Notes: generated from the letters alone by a model not told the origin. Shown: positions 1 through 5,592, counted from the first letter of the stretch. The stretch: 5,914 nucleotides of DNA from Clostridiaceae bacterium (GCA_012521455.1 JAAYMJ010000353.1:1-5914); one strand, 5' to 3'. Numbers and translations: made by a program.

Positions 1-1003
1 AAAAATCGTCGCTTGCCATTGAAGGGGTGTTCCCCCAGATTACATTTTCATTCCCGATTGCCTTTTTGCAGGATTTTGCAAATTCCTGGGTTATGTGTTT
101 GTCATTGATAACGGGCGCAAATTGAAAGAAAAACTTGACGTCGCAATCACCGCCGAAGGATTTGGCTTGGTTTTTTGCGCATTCTTCTATTAATTTTGGC
201 AAACTTTCCCTAACTTCATTGGACAAAGCCCTGAATGTGCCGCCGATTTCGGCGGTGCCGGGGATAACATTTGTGCAAGTTCCCGCGTGAAAATAGCCAA
301 CAGTAATCACGCAAGGCTCAAGGGGGTTAATTTTTCTGCTGACTATTTTTTGTAAGCCGTTTACAATGTTTGCCCCAATCACAATGGGGTCTATGGTTTT
401 GTGGGGATACGCCCCGTGCCCCCCGCGCCCAATTACGGTAATTTTAAAATCATCACAGGAAGCCATAATGGCGCCTTCCTTTACCAAAACTTTACCGCAA
501 GGTATATCGCTCATCACATGGGCGGCAACAACCGCGGACACGCCTTCCAGCGCCCCTTCTTTAATCATGGGAAGCGCCCCGCCGTCACCTTCTTCGGCAG
601 GCTGGAAAATTAAGCGGATTTTTCCTTTTATTTTATCTTTTAATTCATTTAAAACCATTGCCGCGCCAAGGAGTGTTGCCATATGTGCGTCATGGCCGCA
701 GGCGTGCATTACCCCGTCTGTTTTTGATTTATAAGGGACGTCGTTTTCCTCATATATATCAAGCGCGTCCATATCCGCCCTGAAGGCTAGGGTTTTTCCC
801 GCGCCGCTTCCTGTAATATCCGCCACAATCCCGGTTTTAGCAACGCTTTTATACGGAATGTTTAATTTTTTTAAAACTTCTTTTATGTATTCACTGGTCC
901 TATACTCTAAAAACGCCGTTTCAGGGTACATGTGCAGCGTTCTTCTGATTTTTACCATGTCGGGAAAATACTTATCGCATAAAAGTGCGGTTTCATTTAT
1001 CAT
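1..1003 (-). CDS. M20D-type metal-dependent amidohydrolase / aminoacylase, C-terminus cut by window edge
   Basis: I translated this frame on the minus strand from the ATG at 1003-1001. It stays open for 334 codons to the left edge, so roughly the last 50-60 residues of a usual 380-400 aa protein are missing. The family hydrolyses amide bonds of N-acyl or N-aryl amino acids (hippurate, indole-acetyl-amino acid and N-acetyl amino acid hydrolases) in the cytoplasm, using a two-metal centre. Visible motifs are RRTLHMYPE (20-28), RADMDAL (75-81), HACGHDAH (100-107), QPAEEG (134-139), AAHV (160-163), GRGGHGAYPH (192-201, lid/dimerisation domain) and NVIPGTAEIGGTFRAL (245-260). By homology the metal ligands are Cys102, His104, Glu138 and His162, and Glu137 is the catalytic base. 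The last ligand, a C-terminal His, lies outside the window. The visible end, SDDF (331-334), sits where the family has its EDF-like motif. The ATG is preceded by a G-run (1010-1016 on the plus strand) as a weak ribosome binding site. The exact substrate cannot be told from sequence. Confidence 0.93.
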   Translation of the reverse strand, partial: MINETALLCDKYFPDMVKIRRTLHMYPETAFLEYRTSEYIKEVLKKLNIPYKSVAKTGIVADITGSGAGKTLAFRADMDALDIYEENDVPYKSKTDGVMHACGHDAHMATLLGAAMVLNELKDKIKGKIRLIFQPAEEGDGGALPMIKEGALEGVSAVVAAHVMSDIPCGKVLVKEGAIMASCDDFKITVIGRGGHGAYPHKTIDPIVIGANIVNGLQKIVSRKINPLEPCVITVGYFHAGTCTNVIPGTAEIGGTFRALSNEVRESLPKLIEECAKNQAKSFGGDCDVKFFFQFAPVINDKHITQEFAKSCKKAIGNENVIWGNTPSMASDDF

Positions 1004-1031
1004 AACAACCCCCCCAACACTAATTTAGATA

Positions 1032-1060
1032 ATCTTAACATATAAAAATGGGCGCGTCAA
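1032..1060 (-). promoter_or_regulatory. Predicted sigma-A-type promoter of the amidohydrolase gene
   Basis: On the minus strand, TTGACG (plus coordinates 1060-1055) is followed after exactly 17 bases by TAAGAT (1037-1032). The TG of an extended -10 element stands one base upstream of TAAGAT. The -10 matches the consensus at 4 of 6 positions and the -35 at 5 of 6. Transcription would start near 1025, giving a leader of about 20 bases before the ATG at 1003. The -35 box lies inside one arm of the inverted repeat at 1050-1080, so a protein bound there, or an extruded hairpin, would interfere with the promoter. Confidence 0.55.
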
Positions 1061-1080
1061 TTGCGTAAATTGACGCGCCC
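1050..1080. repeat. Perfect 13-bp inverted repeat with 5-base loop, overlapping the amidohydrolase -35 box
   Basis: The arm GGGCGCGTCAATT (1050-1062) is the exact reverse complement of 1068-1080, and the two are separated by GCGTA. The arms are GC-rich in an AT-rich intergenic setting. Read on the minus strand, the second arm is followed by ATTTTTA, which resembles a weak intrinsic terminator. However, there is no minus-strand gene upstream that it would end. Possible roles are an operator for a dimeric repressor of the amidohydrolase gene, a terminator/attenuator in a longer leader, or a boundary that stops antisense transcription. The sequence does not decide between them. Confidence 0.75.
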
Positions 1081-1090
1081 TATATATAAA

Positions 1091-1108
1091 CAATCGGCCG
1101 GCCGATTG
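1091..1108. repeat. Perfect 18-bp palindrome centred on GGCCGGCC
   Basis: CAATCGGCCGGCCGATTG reads the same on both strands with no spacer. It begins 10 bases after the 1050-1080 inverted repeat. A spacer-free palindrome of this length forms a poor hairpin but a good symmetric binding site for a dimeric protein, so an operator is more plausible than an RNA element. Its position, upstream of the predicted amidohydrolase -35 and well upstream of ytxC, would allow control of either divergent gene. Confidence 0.6.
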
Positions 1109-1109
1109 A

Positions 1110-1133
1110 AGGCAAGAAAGATACTATTTGCCT
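1110..1133. repeat. Short inverted repeat AGGCAA / TTGCCT
   Basis: AGGCAA at 1110-1115 pairs with TTGCCT at 1128-1133 across a 12-base loop, directly after the 18-bp palindrome. On its own a 6-bp repeat is near chance. It is listed because it is the third inverted repeat in a row within about 85 bases. No function can be assigned. Confidence 0.3.
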
Positions 1134-1209
1134 CGGTATATATTATGCAAAAACCCCTGTTTTGTGAAAATTAAAAGGCCCGTATCAGCAACACTTATAT
1201 AAAAATTTT

Positions 1210-1217
1210 CATATAAT
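1210..1217 (+). promoter_or_regulatory. Possible -10 element for ytxC (CATATAAT)
   Basis: CATATAAT contains a perfect sigma-A -10 (TATAAT, 1212-1217). It also differs from the sigma-E -10 pattern CATACAHT at only one position, which is notable upstream of a sporulation-associated gene. No good -35 for either factor is visible: the bases 16-18 upstream read around CAACAC. It is about 100 bases upstream of the start codon. This is a weak call in an AT-rich background. Confidence 0.3.
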
Positions 1218-1309
1218 GTATTAATCTGAGATTTAGAAGAAACCGAAAAATATTGGCATGAATACATTGGGTTTTAAGAGGTAAAATATCTTCATCCACA
1301 AAGTTGCGA

Positions 1310-1319
1310 AAGGAAGTGA
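1310..1319 (+). promoter_or_regulatory. Ribosome binding site that decides the ytxC start
   Basis: AAGGAAGTGA matches the anti-Shine-Dalgarno complement AAGGAGGTGA at 9 of 10 bases. It lies inside the longer open frame that begins at TTG 1304. Its GGAAG core ends 8 bases before TTG 1325, the ideal spacing. The upstream TTG 1304 has no purine-rich site at a workable distance, and GTG 1316 overlaps the site itself. Confidence 0.65.
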
Positions 1320-1324
1320 AAAGT

Positions 1325-2110
1325 TTGTGCCAAATTTTAATAGACGGGGATACTGACGAAATTGTAAACAGTTTAAAAGACTTTGCTGTGGTTGAAAAAA
1401 ATGAGCGGGGTATTTTAATTGAGCCCTATAACATAGATGAAAGCGATTTTGTAAATAAAGTTGCAAGCATTCTGGCAAAACTAATCATAGACAAGTATGA
1501 AGAAGGCAAGGTTTTAAAAATCATTGAAACAAATTACGGCTACTTCGATGTTCCGGAAAGAAGGGAAATTTTAGAAAAAACCTTTAATTTTTTAAGATAT
1601 GACAAATCCACAGGCTCTTACAATAAAAGGGTGCAGATTATAAAAAAAGATTTATGCGATTACCTTATGCAAAACGACAGCTTAATCATTGAAGGCTTTG
1701 TGAATTTCAGGCTGGGCGAGTATAAAAAAGAATTGGAGCAAATTGTGGAAAAGGTTGTTGAAGAGTACATCACCTATAAGGAATACACCGAATTTATAGG
1801 CCTGCTTCGCTATTTTGTTGAAATACAGGCGCCAAAATGCAAGGAAGTGCATATTTTAGTAAACCAAAACAAAGGCTACACGATTTTGGATGAAAAGCTA
1901 AACGACATAACAAAGGAGTGCATTGACGAGTTTTTAAGCGAAGTGAAGGGCTTGGACGTGGGGTTTGACGATTTATTGATTTCCGCCCTTATTACATTGG
2001 CGCCCCTTCGGGTTTATATCCACAACAGCCAGGATTTTAAAAACCAGGAAATCATAAAAACCATTTGCGAAATTTTTGTGGGAAGGACCACTATCTGTGA
2101 GGCTTTTTAA
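1325..2110 (+). CDS. ytxC: YtxC-family sporulation-associated protein
   Basis: The protein has 261 residues from TTG 1325; an in-frame TTG at 1304 would add seven but lacks a ribosome binding site. I recognise it as YtxC by its overall pattern and length (family about 260-290 aa). The signature parts are IIEGFVNFRLGEYKKEL (121-137), the following helix with EEYITYKEYTEFIGLLRYFVEIQ (146-168), VHILVN (175-180), and the C-terminal DDLLISALITLAP (215-227) with IHN (232-234). YtxC is a family of unknown biochemical function that is conserved among endospore formers and essentially absent elsewhere. It has no signal peptide or membrane helix here, so it is predicted to be cytoplasmic. The middle is rich in Lys and Glu and predicted helical. 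It stands alone: the next gene has its own promoter starting 10 bases after the stop, and no terminator is visible between them, so some read-through is likely. The family call is strong; the molecular role is unknown. Confidence 0.85.
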   Translation: MCQILIDGDTDEIVNSLKDFAVVEKNERGILIEPYNIDESDFVNKVASILAKLIIDKYEEGKVLKIIETNYGYFDVPERREILEKTFNFLRYDKSTGSYNKRVQIIKKDLCDYLMQNDSLIIEGFVNFRLGEYKKELEQIVEKVVEEYITYKEYTEFIGLLRYFVEIQAPKCKEVHILVNQNKGYTILDEKLNDITKECIDEFLSEVKGLDVGFDDLLISALITLAPLRVYIHNSQDFKNQEIIKTICEIFVGRTTICEAF

Positions 2111-2119
2111 ATTAGCATA

Positions 2120-2148
2120 TTGAAAAATTACCTCCATACTGGTATAAT
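2120..2148 (+). promoter_or_regulatory. Strong sigma-A promoter of the lipoprotein-permease unit
   Basis: TTGAAA (2120-2125) is followed after exactly 17 bases by TATAAT (2143-2148). TGG immediately precedes the -10, giving an extended -10 element. The -35 matches at 5 of 6 positions and the -10 at 6 of 6. The predicted start of transcription is near 2155, leaving a leader of about 30 bases before the ATG at 2187. The -35 begins only 9 bases after the ytxC stop codon. Confidence 0.8.
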
Positions 2149-2186
2149 ACGCTCATGTAAAAGTATCAAGTGTGGGGGTTTTGTTT

Positions 2187-2912
2187 ATGAACAAAAAATT
2201 CTTAAGCCTTATTTTTTTGCTTTTATTCTCATTAACCGCATGTTCCTCAAATACCTATATAAAAATTAACCAGGACGGTTCGGTAAATTATAAATACTCC
2301 GTGCTTTTAGGGCTTGAACGCTTCCAGTCAGAAGAGGCAAGACAGCAGGTATTAGACCTTATTAAAAGCGACCGCCAGTTTGATGGCGTTACCCAAAAAG
2401 ATATTGAAAGCGGCGGCCAAAAAGGGATTGAATACAGCGTGGACTTTAAAAACATTGAGGAATTCCTGAAAGATACAAGGCTAAACAGCGCGGTTTTAGG
2501 GCCTAATATGTATTTAAAAGAAGGAAGTGGGGAAGAGCAAAGCGGGATTATTTTTGAAAAAACCAATGGCGGATATAAAATTTACGGCAAAATTGCGGCA
2601 GACACCATAAAAAATTTTGACAACGACCCAAATCAGGCTCCCGACAAAGTTACTTTTACATTAAGCCTGCCGGCAGAGCCCATAAGCCACAACGCCAAGA
2701 TTGTTTCAGAGGACAAAAAGGAATTGACATGGGAATACACTGGTGAGGACGTAGCAGTGGAAGTTGAGTTTAGCATGGCGGGGAATACCCAAAGCCAAAA
2801 CGCAGGTGCCCAAAACACGATAATTTTTATAATCGGGTTAAGCCTTGCGATAATTTTAATCGTTGTGATTGCTTTGCTAATTATAATAAAAAACAACAAA
2901 AAACAAAAATAA
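2187..2912 (+). CDS. Lipoprotein with extra C-terminal membrane helix, LppM/DUF3153-like
   Basis: The protein has 241 residues from ATG 2187, with a G-run (2174-2178) 8 bases upstream as a weak ribosome binding site. An in-frame GTG at 2172 is unlikely as the start. The N-terminus is a clear lipoprotein signal: KK at 3-4, a hydrophobic stretch at 5-15, and the lipobox LTAC at 16-19, so Cys19 should be lipidated and become residue 1 of the mature protein. The extracellular part (20-200) alternates short beta-type segments, including a YIKINQDGSVNYKYSV region (24-39), and ends with TWEYTGEDVAVEVEFS (181-196). This pattern is what I associate with LppM/DUF3153-like lipoproteins; that family call is tentative. 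After a short linker rich in Gln, Asn and Ala comes a strong membrane helix (211-234) and a basic tail (KNNKKQK). The protein would thus be anchored at both ends, with the domain outside the cell. Its stop is 20 bases before the permease start, so the two are probably co-transcribed. Function unknown. Confidence 0.75.
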   Translation: MNKKFLSLIFLLLFSLTACSSNTYIKINQDGSVNYKYSVLLGLERFQSEEARQQVLDLIKSDRQFDGVTQKDIESGGQKGIEYSVDFKNIEEFLKDTRLNSAVLGPNMYLKEGSGEEQSGIIFEKTNGGYKIYGKIAADTIKNFDNDPNQAPDKVTFTLSLPAEPISHNAKIVSEDKKELTWEYTGEDVAVEVEFSMAGNTQSQNAGAQNTIIFIIGLSLAIILIVVIALLIIIKNNKKQK

Positions 2913-2932
2913 CCGGAAGGAATGTCTGGATT

Positions 2933-3865
2933 TTGAACGGATTTGCAACCATCATTGACAGCATAATCCAAATCGGGATAATGATTTTGATAGGGTTTTT
3001 CTGTCAAAAAACCAAATATGTTAAAGATATTGACGAAAAGACTTCAAAAATTATAAAAAACATAACCTTGCCCCTTTTAATCATCACAAGCCTAAAGACA
3101 CAGCCGTTAAACAGGGAATTGGTGAAAAGCGCGGCTTTTATAATAGTTTTTGCGTTTGTTTCCATATTACTGCTTTTAATTATAGGGGTATTTACCGCAA
3201 AACTGTTTAGGCTTAAAGGCCCTGAGAAAAAGCTCCACATTTGCCTTTCCGCTTTCGGGAACGTGATTTTTTTAGCCTACCCCCTTGTAACTTCCCTTTT
3301 TGGGCAGCGGGGGCTTATGTACGCGGTGTTTTACGCCCTTATAAACGACCTTTGGGTTTGGACTTTTGGCGTATATATGCTGTCGGGGAAGGGGAAGCTC
3401 AAGGAGCTTATAAACCCAAACACCATATCCTTTTTAACAGGGCTTTTTTTGATGATAACAAACATAGATTTGCCGCCTGTGGTGATGGAGGCGGCAACAA
3501 GGATAGGCTCGGCCACAACGCCGCTGTCCATGCTGTTTATTGGCTGTACCCTTGCAAAAATTGATGTTTTGGATATTTTCAAAAAAGCGTCAATCTATGT
3601 TTTAGGCGCAATTAAAATGATTATAATGCCCATACTAGTGGTTTATATAATTTTTATCACGGGCGTTTCAAAATATGTGCCCTATGAGGCGGCGCAGGTT
3701 CTCGCGCTGCAGGTTGCAATGCCTGCCCAGACCATATTTGCGATTTTAGCGAAAGAATATGAGGTAGACCCCAAATACGCGGCCCAAACCATATTTATCA
3801 CAACGGTTCTTAGCATGTTCACCCTTCCTTTGGTATACAGGCTGATTGATTTTTTTAAAGCGTAA
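2933..3865 (+). CDS. AEC-family (auxin efflux carrier-like) membrane permease
   Basis: The protein has 310 residues from TTG 2933, with AAGGA (2917-2921) 11 bases upstream; the ATG at 2922 is out of frame and closes after four codons. About ten hydrophobic helices are visible, roughly at 6-23, 37-54, 66-92, 104-121, 128-150, 163-178, 190-209, 221-244, 251-273 and 283-305, in two groups of five. Family signatures include ITLPLLIITSL (44-54), GNVIFLAYPLVTSLFGQRG (109-127), TTPLSMLFIGCTLAK (195-209) and MPAQTIFAILAKEY (263-276). Members of this BART-superfamily group move organic acids such as malate and malonate, or other small anionic metabolites, across the plasma membrane; several are next to the metabolic genes they serve. 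Here the only clear partner is the lipoprotein upstream, which gives no substrate clue. Its TAA stop forms the first bases of the terminator stem. Confidence 0.93.
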   Translation: MNGFATIIDSIIQIGIMILIGFFCQKTKYVKDIDEKTSKIIKNITLPLLIITSLKTQPLNRELVKSAAFIIVFAFVSILLLLIIGVFTAKLFRLKGPEKKLHICLSAFGNVIFLAYPLVTSLFGQRGLMYAVFYALINDLWVWTFGVYMLSGKGKLKELINPNTISFLTGLFLMITNIDLPPVVMEAATRIGSATTPLSMLFIGCTLAKIDVLDIFKKASIYVLGAIKMIIMPILVVYIIFITGVSKYVPYEAAQVLALQVAMPAQTIFAILAKEYEVDPKYAAQTIFITTVLSMFTLPLVYRLIDFFKA

Positions 3866-3888
3866 AAGCGGCGGAAGCCGCTTTTTTT
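3864..3888 (+). terminator. Intrinsic terminator of the lipoprotein-permease unit
   Basis: AAAAGCGGC (3864-3872) pairs perfectly with GCCGCTTTT (3877-3885) around a GGAA loop. The T-run covers 3882-3888, followed by A and more T. The stem begins with the last two bases of the permease stop codon, so there is no spacer. The predicted promoter of the next gene begins 5 bases after this run, which makes the oxidoreductase gene a separate unit. Confidence 0.9.
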
Positions 3889-3892
3889 ATTT

Positions 3893-3923
3893 TTCACATA
3901 TGAAGATTTAAAACCATATAATA
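3893..3923 (+). promoter_or_regulatory. Promoter of the FAD oxidoreductase gene, fitting sigma-A and sigma-K patterns
   Basis: As a sigma-A promoter it reads TTCACA (3893-3898), 18 bases, TATAAT (3917-3922). As a sigma-K promoter it reads CACA (3895-3898; pattern mACm), 16 bases, CATATAATA (3915-3923; pattern CATAnnnTA). Both fits are good, and the sequence alone cannot tell which factor uses it. Transcription would begin about 25 bases before the ATG at 3954. No operator-like repeat is visible. Confidence 0.55.
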
Positions 3924-3953
3924 AATTAGCCTATAAAAAAAGGAAGGTGTAAG

Positions 3954-5432
3954 ATGGAAAACAATTTTGTTTCTCTCGGAGGAAGAGTAGTTACTTACCT
4001 TGACCCTGAATATAACAGCCTCCGCCGGGGATATAACTATTCCATAAACCAGTTCCCCTACATTATTAATTATTGTGAAAGCGAAGAAGACATAAAACGC
4101 GCCATCCTCTGGGCGCGGGGCAGCAATATCCCCATAAGAATAAGGGGCGGGGGGCATAACTACGAAGGATATTCCAACGGAAACTACGCTTTTGTGATAG
4201 ATTTAAGCTTGATGAAAAACATTGAGATAAACGAAGGGGAAAACACCGTGACAATCCAAGGCGGGGTTACGAACAAAGATTTATACGGCTTCCTCGCAGC
4301 CTACGGCTATCCCTTCCCCGGCGGAACCTGCCCCAGTGTGGGGGTATTTGGCTTTGCTTTAGGGGGAGGATGGGGACTGTCTTCCAGAAAATTCGGATTG
4401 GGCTGTGACAATGTCAGTGAATTCAGGATGATAAACTACAAGGGCGAAGTTATAACCGCAAGCGCAAATGAAAACCAGGATTTATACTGGGCCCTCCGCG
4501 GCGGTGGCGGCGGGAATTTCGGGGTTGTGACTTCCATAACGTTTAACCTTCCGCCCAAAATTGAAGAAGTTACATTAATTGAAATTGACTATGAAAACGT
4601 AAACCCAAGACAGCAGGAAAAGCTTTTCTTGGCTTGGCAAAACTATGTGGCAAAAAACAATGAAAACTTGACCCTTATATCCAGGATTTACAACTCAAAA
4701 GAAGAAGGGCTTTCCATGCTTGTGAGGGGCTTTTACTACGGGGAGGCGGAAGAGGCGCGAAATTTACTTAAAGAGTTTTTGGAAACCGGAAACCCAATTT
4801 ACAACATACAAAAAATGCCCTTTATTGAGGCGGTGAACATAATCGGAAGCTCATACCCCCAAAATGAAAAGTTCAGGTCGGCAAGCGGGTTTGTATACAG
4901 AAGGCTGACCTTGTGCGAAATAATGTGCCTTGTAAATATAGTAAAAAAACTCCCTTATTACAGCGAATACATTGCCCTATCCATGTACGCATTAGGAGGA
5001 AAAGCAGGGGAGGTAAAACCCCACGACACCGCTTTTTACCACAGGAAGGCAGGGTATATTATCTGGCTTGACACCAAATTTGAAAAAAATATGTATACCA
5101 CAAACAACCAAAAGTGGATTGATGAAAAATACAGGATTTTGAGAAACTACACCGCAGGCGCTTATGTGAATTTCCCCTACAGGAACCTTTCCCATTACAA
5201 GGAGGAATACTATGGGGGAAATGTTGCAAGCCTTCTATCCGTAAAAGGCAAATACGACCCCGTAAATGTGTTCGGGTTCCCGCAAGGGATTTTAGGCAAC
5301 AACAGCTACTGCTACGAAGAATCCCCCTACCCGCAGGAGGGTTTGAGCCTGGAGGAAGAAAGAACGCAGGAAAAAGCAAATTACAGGGAATTCAGGTTTG
5401 TAAAAGACATAAAAAAAGAAAACCAGCCTTAA
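3954..5432 (+). CDS. Berberine-bridge-enzyme-like FAD-dependent oxidoreductase, predicted bicovalent flavin
   Basis: The protein has 492 residues from ATG 3954, with a strong ribosome binding site (AGGAAGGTG, 3941-3949). The N-terminal half is a PCMH/FAD_binding_4 domain. RIRGGGHNYEGYS (62-74) carries His68, the expected 8-alpha-histidyl flavin site. GGTCPSVGVFGFALGGGWG (123-141) carries Cys126, the expected 6-S-cysteinyl site. RGGGGGNFGVV (182-192) lines the flavin pyrophosphate. After a substrate domain of about 220 residues comes the C-terminal BBE motif: AYVNFPYRNL (403-412), YYGGN (419-423) and VKGKYDPVNVFGFPQGI (430-446). Members oxidise alcohols, sugars or amines and pass electrons to oxygen or another acceptor. 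There is no signal peptide, so the protein is cytoplasmic or, if a coat protein, assembled from the mother cell. The tail after 455 is charged and probably flexible. It is a single-gene unit between a terminator and the bidirectional terminator at 5528. B. subtilis CotQ (YvdP), a spore-coat protein, belongs to the same family. The substrate is not predictable. Confidence 0.92.
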   Translation: MENNFVSLGGRVVTYLDPEYNSLRRGYNYSINQFPYIINYCESEEDIKRAILWARGSNIPIRIRGGGHNYEGYSNGNYAFVIDLSLMKNIEINEGENTVTIQGGVTNKDLYGFLAAYGYPFPGGTCPSVGVFGFALGGGWGLSSRKFGLGCDNVSEFRMINYKGEVITASANENQDLYWALRGGGGGNFGVVTSITFNLPPKIEEVTLIEIDYENVNPRQQEKLFLAWQNYVAKNNENLTLISRIYNSKEEGLSMLVRGFYYGEAEEARNLLKEFLETGNPIYNIQKMPFIEAVNIIGSSYPQNEKFRSASGFVYRRLTLCEIMCLVNIVKKLPYYSEYIALSMYALGGKAGEVKPHDTAFYHRKAGYIIWLDTKFEKNMYTTNNQKWIDEKYRILRNYTAGAYVNFPYRNLSHYKEEYYGGNVASLLSVKGKYDPVNVFGFPQGILGNNSYCYEESPYPQEGLSLEEERTQEKANYREFRFVKDIKKENQP

Positions 5433-5459
5433 TTATAGATAAAACACTCATCCTAAACC

Positions 5460-5477
5460 CGCGGCCGCAGGGCCGCG
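5460..5477. repeat. GC-rich hairpin just downstream of the oxidoreductase gene
   Basis: CGCGGCC (5460-5466) pairs with GGCCGCG (5471-5477) around a GCAG loop. It lies 28 bases after the oxidoreductase stop in otherwise AT-rich DNA. The following bases, CTATTCTTTGG, are only weakly T-rich, so it is a poor terminator by itself. It may protect the 3' end of the message or assist the stronger terminator downstream. Confidence 0.5.
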
Positions 5478-5527
5478 CTATTCTTTGGATTGAATTATTT
5501 AAGTTTCAAAATGGTGTTAAATTAAAA

Positions 5528-5566
5528 ATACAAAAAACCCTGCAGAAAATGCAGGGTTTTTTGTAT
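5528..5566. terminator. Bidirectional intrinsic terminator between convergent genes
   Basis: The 17-base arm 5528-5544 is the exact reverse complement of 5550-5566, with the loop GAAAA. The core is CCCTGCA/TGCAGGG, flanked by A6 on the left and T6 on the right. Each strand therefore shows a GC stem followed by a T-run. It would end the oxidoreductase transcript from the left and the Clp ATPase transcript from the right. Confidence 0.92.
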
Positions 5567-5592
5567 ATGGCTCACATTTGAAGGAGGAGTTG

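Larger units (their letters stand above)
1004..1324. other. Divergent intergenic region between the amidohydrolase gene and ytxC
   Basis: This stretch of about 320 bases holds no convincing gene. Its left third carries the amidohydrolase promoter and three inverted repeats, each listed separately. The right two thirds are AT-rich and contain a possible -10 for ytxC and the ytxC ribosome binding site. I looked for riboswitch or T-box leader features and did not recognise any. Confidence 0.7.
5433..5592. other. Convergent intergenic region
   Basis: This holds no gene. It contains the GC-rich hairpin and the bidirectional terminator listed separately, in AT-rich sequence. A plus-strand AAGGAGGAG at 5581-5589 looks like a ribosome binding site, but it leads only into the antisense strand of the Clp gene. 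Confidence 0.75.

Noticed and set aside
366..734. Plus-strand open frame of 122 codons
   Set aside because: It lies antisense to the well-supported M20 amidohydrolase, whose metal-site motifs all fall in the minus-strand frame. Its product is Pro/Ser-rich with no recognisable pattern.
1258..1284. Eight-codon frame (ATG to TAA) upstream of ytxC as a leader peptide
   Set aside because: It has no ribosome binding site, no run of regulatory codons and no following terminator/antiterminator pair.
1004..1324. Riboswitch or T-box leader in the 300-base intergenic region
   Set aside because: I found no T-box motif, no recognisable riboswitch core, and no terminator facing ytxC. The inverted repeats fit DNA-binding sites better.
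2172..2186. GTG 2172 as the lipoprotein start
   Set aside because: No ribosome binding site precedes it and it would disrupt the usual short basic start of a lipoprotein signal; ATG 2187 with MNKK fits better.
2633..3007. Minus-strand open frame across the lipoprotein-permease junction
   Set aside because: It is antisense to two real genes; its hydrophobic stretch is only the complement of the lipoprotein membrane helix.
5059..5379. Minus-strand open frame of 106 codons inside the oxidoreductase gene
   Set aside because: It is antisense to the conserved BBE C-terminal motif and its product resembles no family I know.
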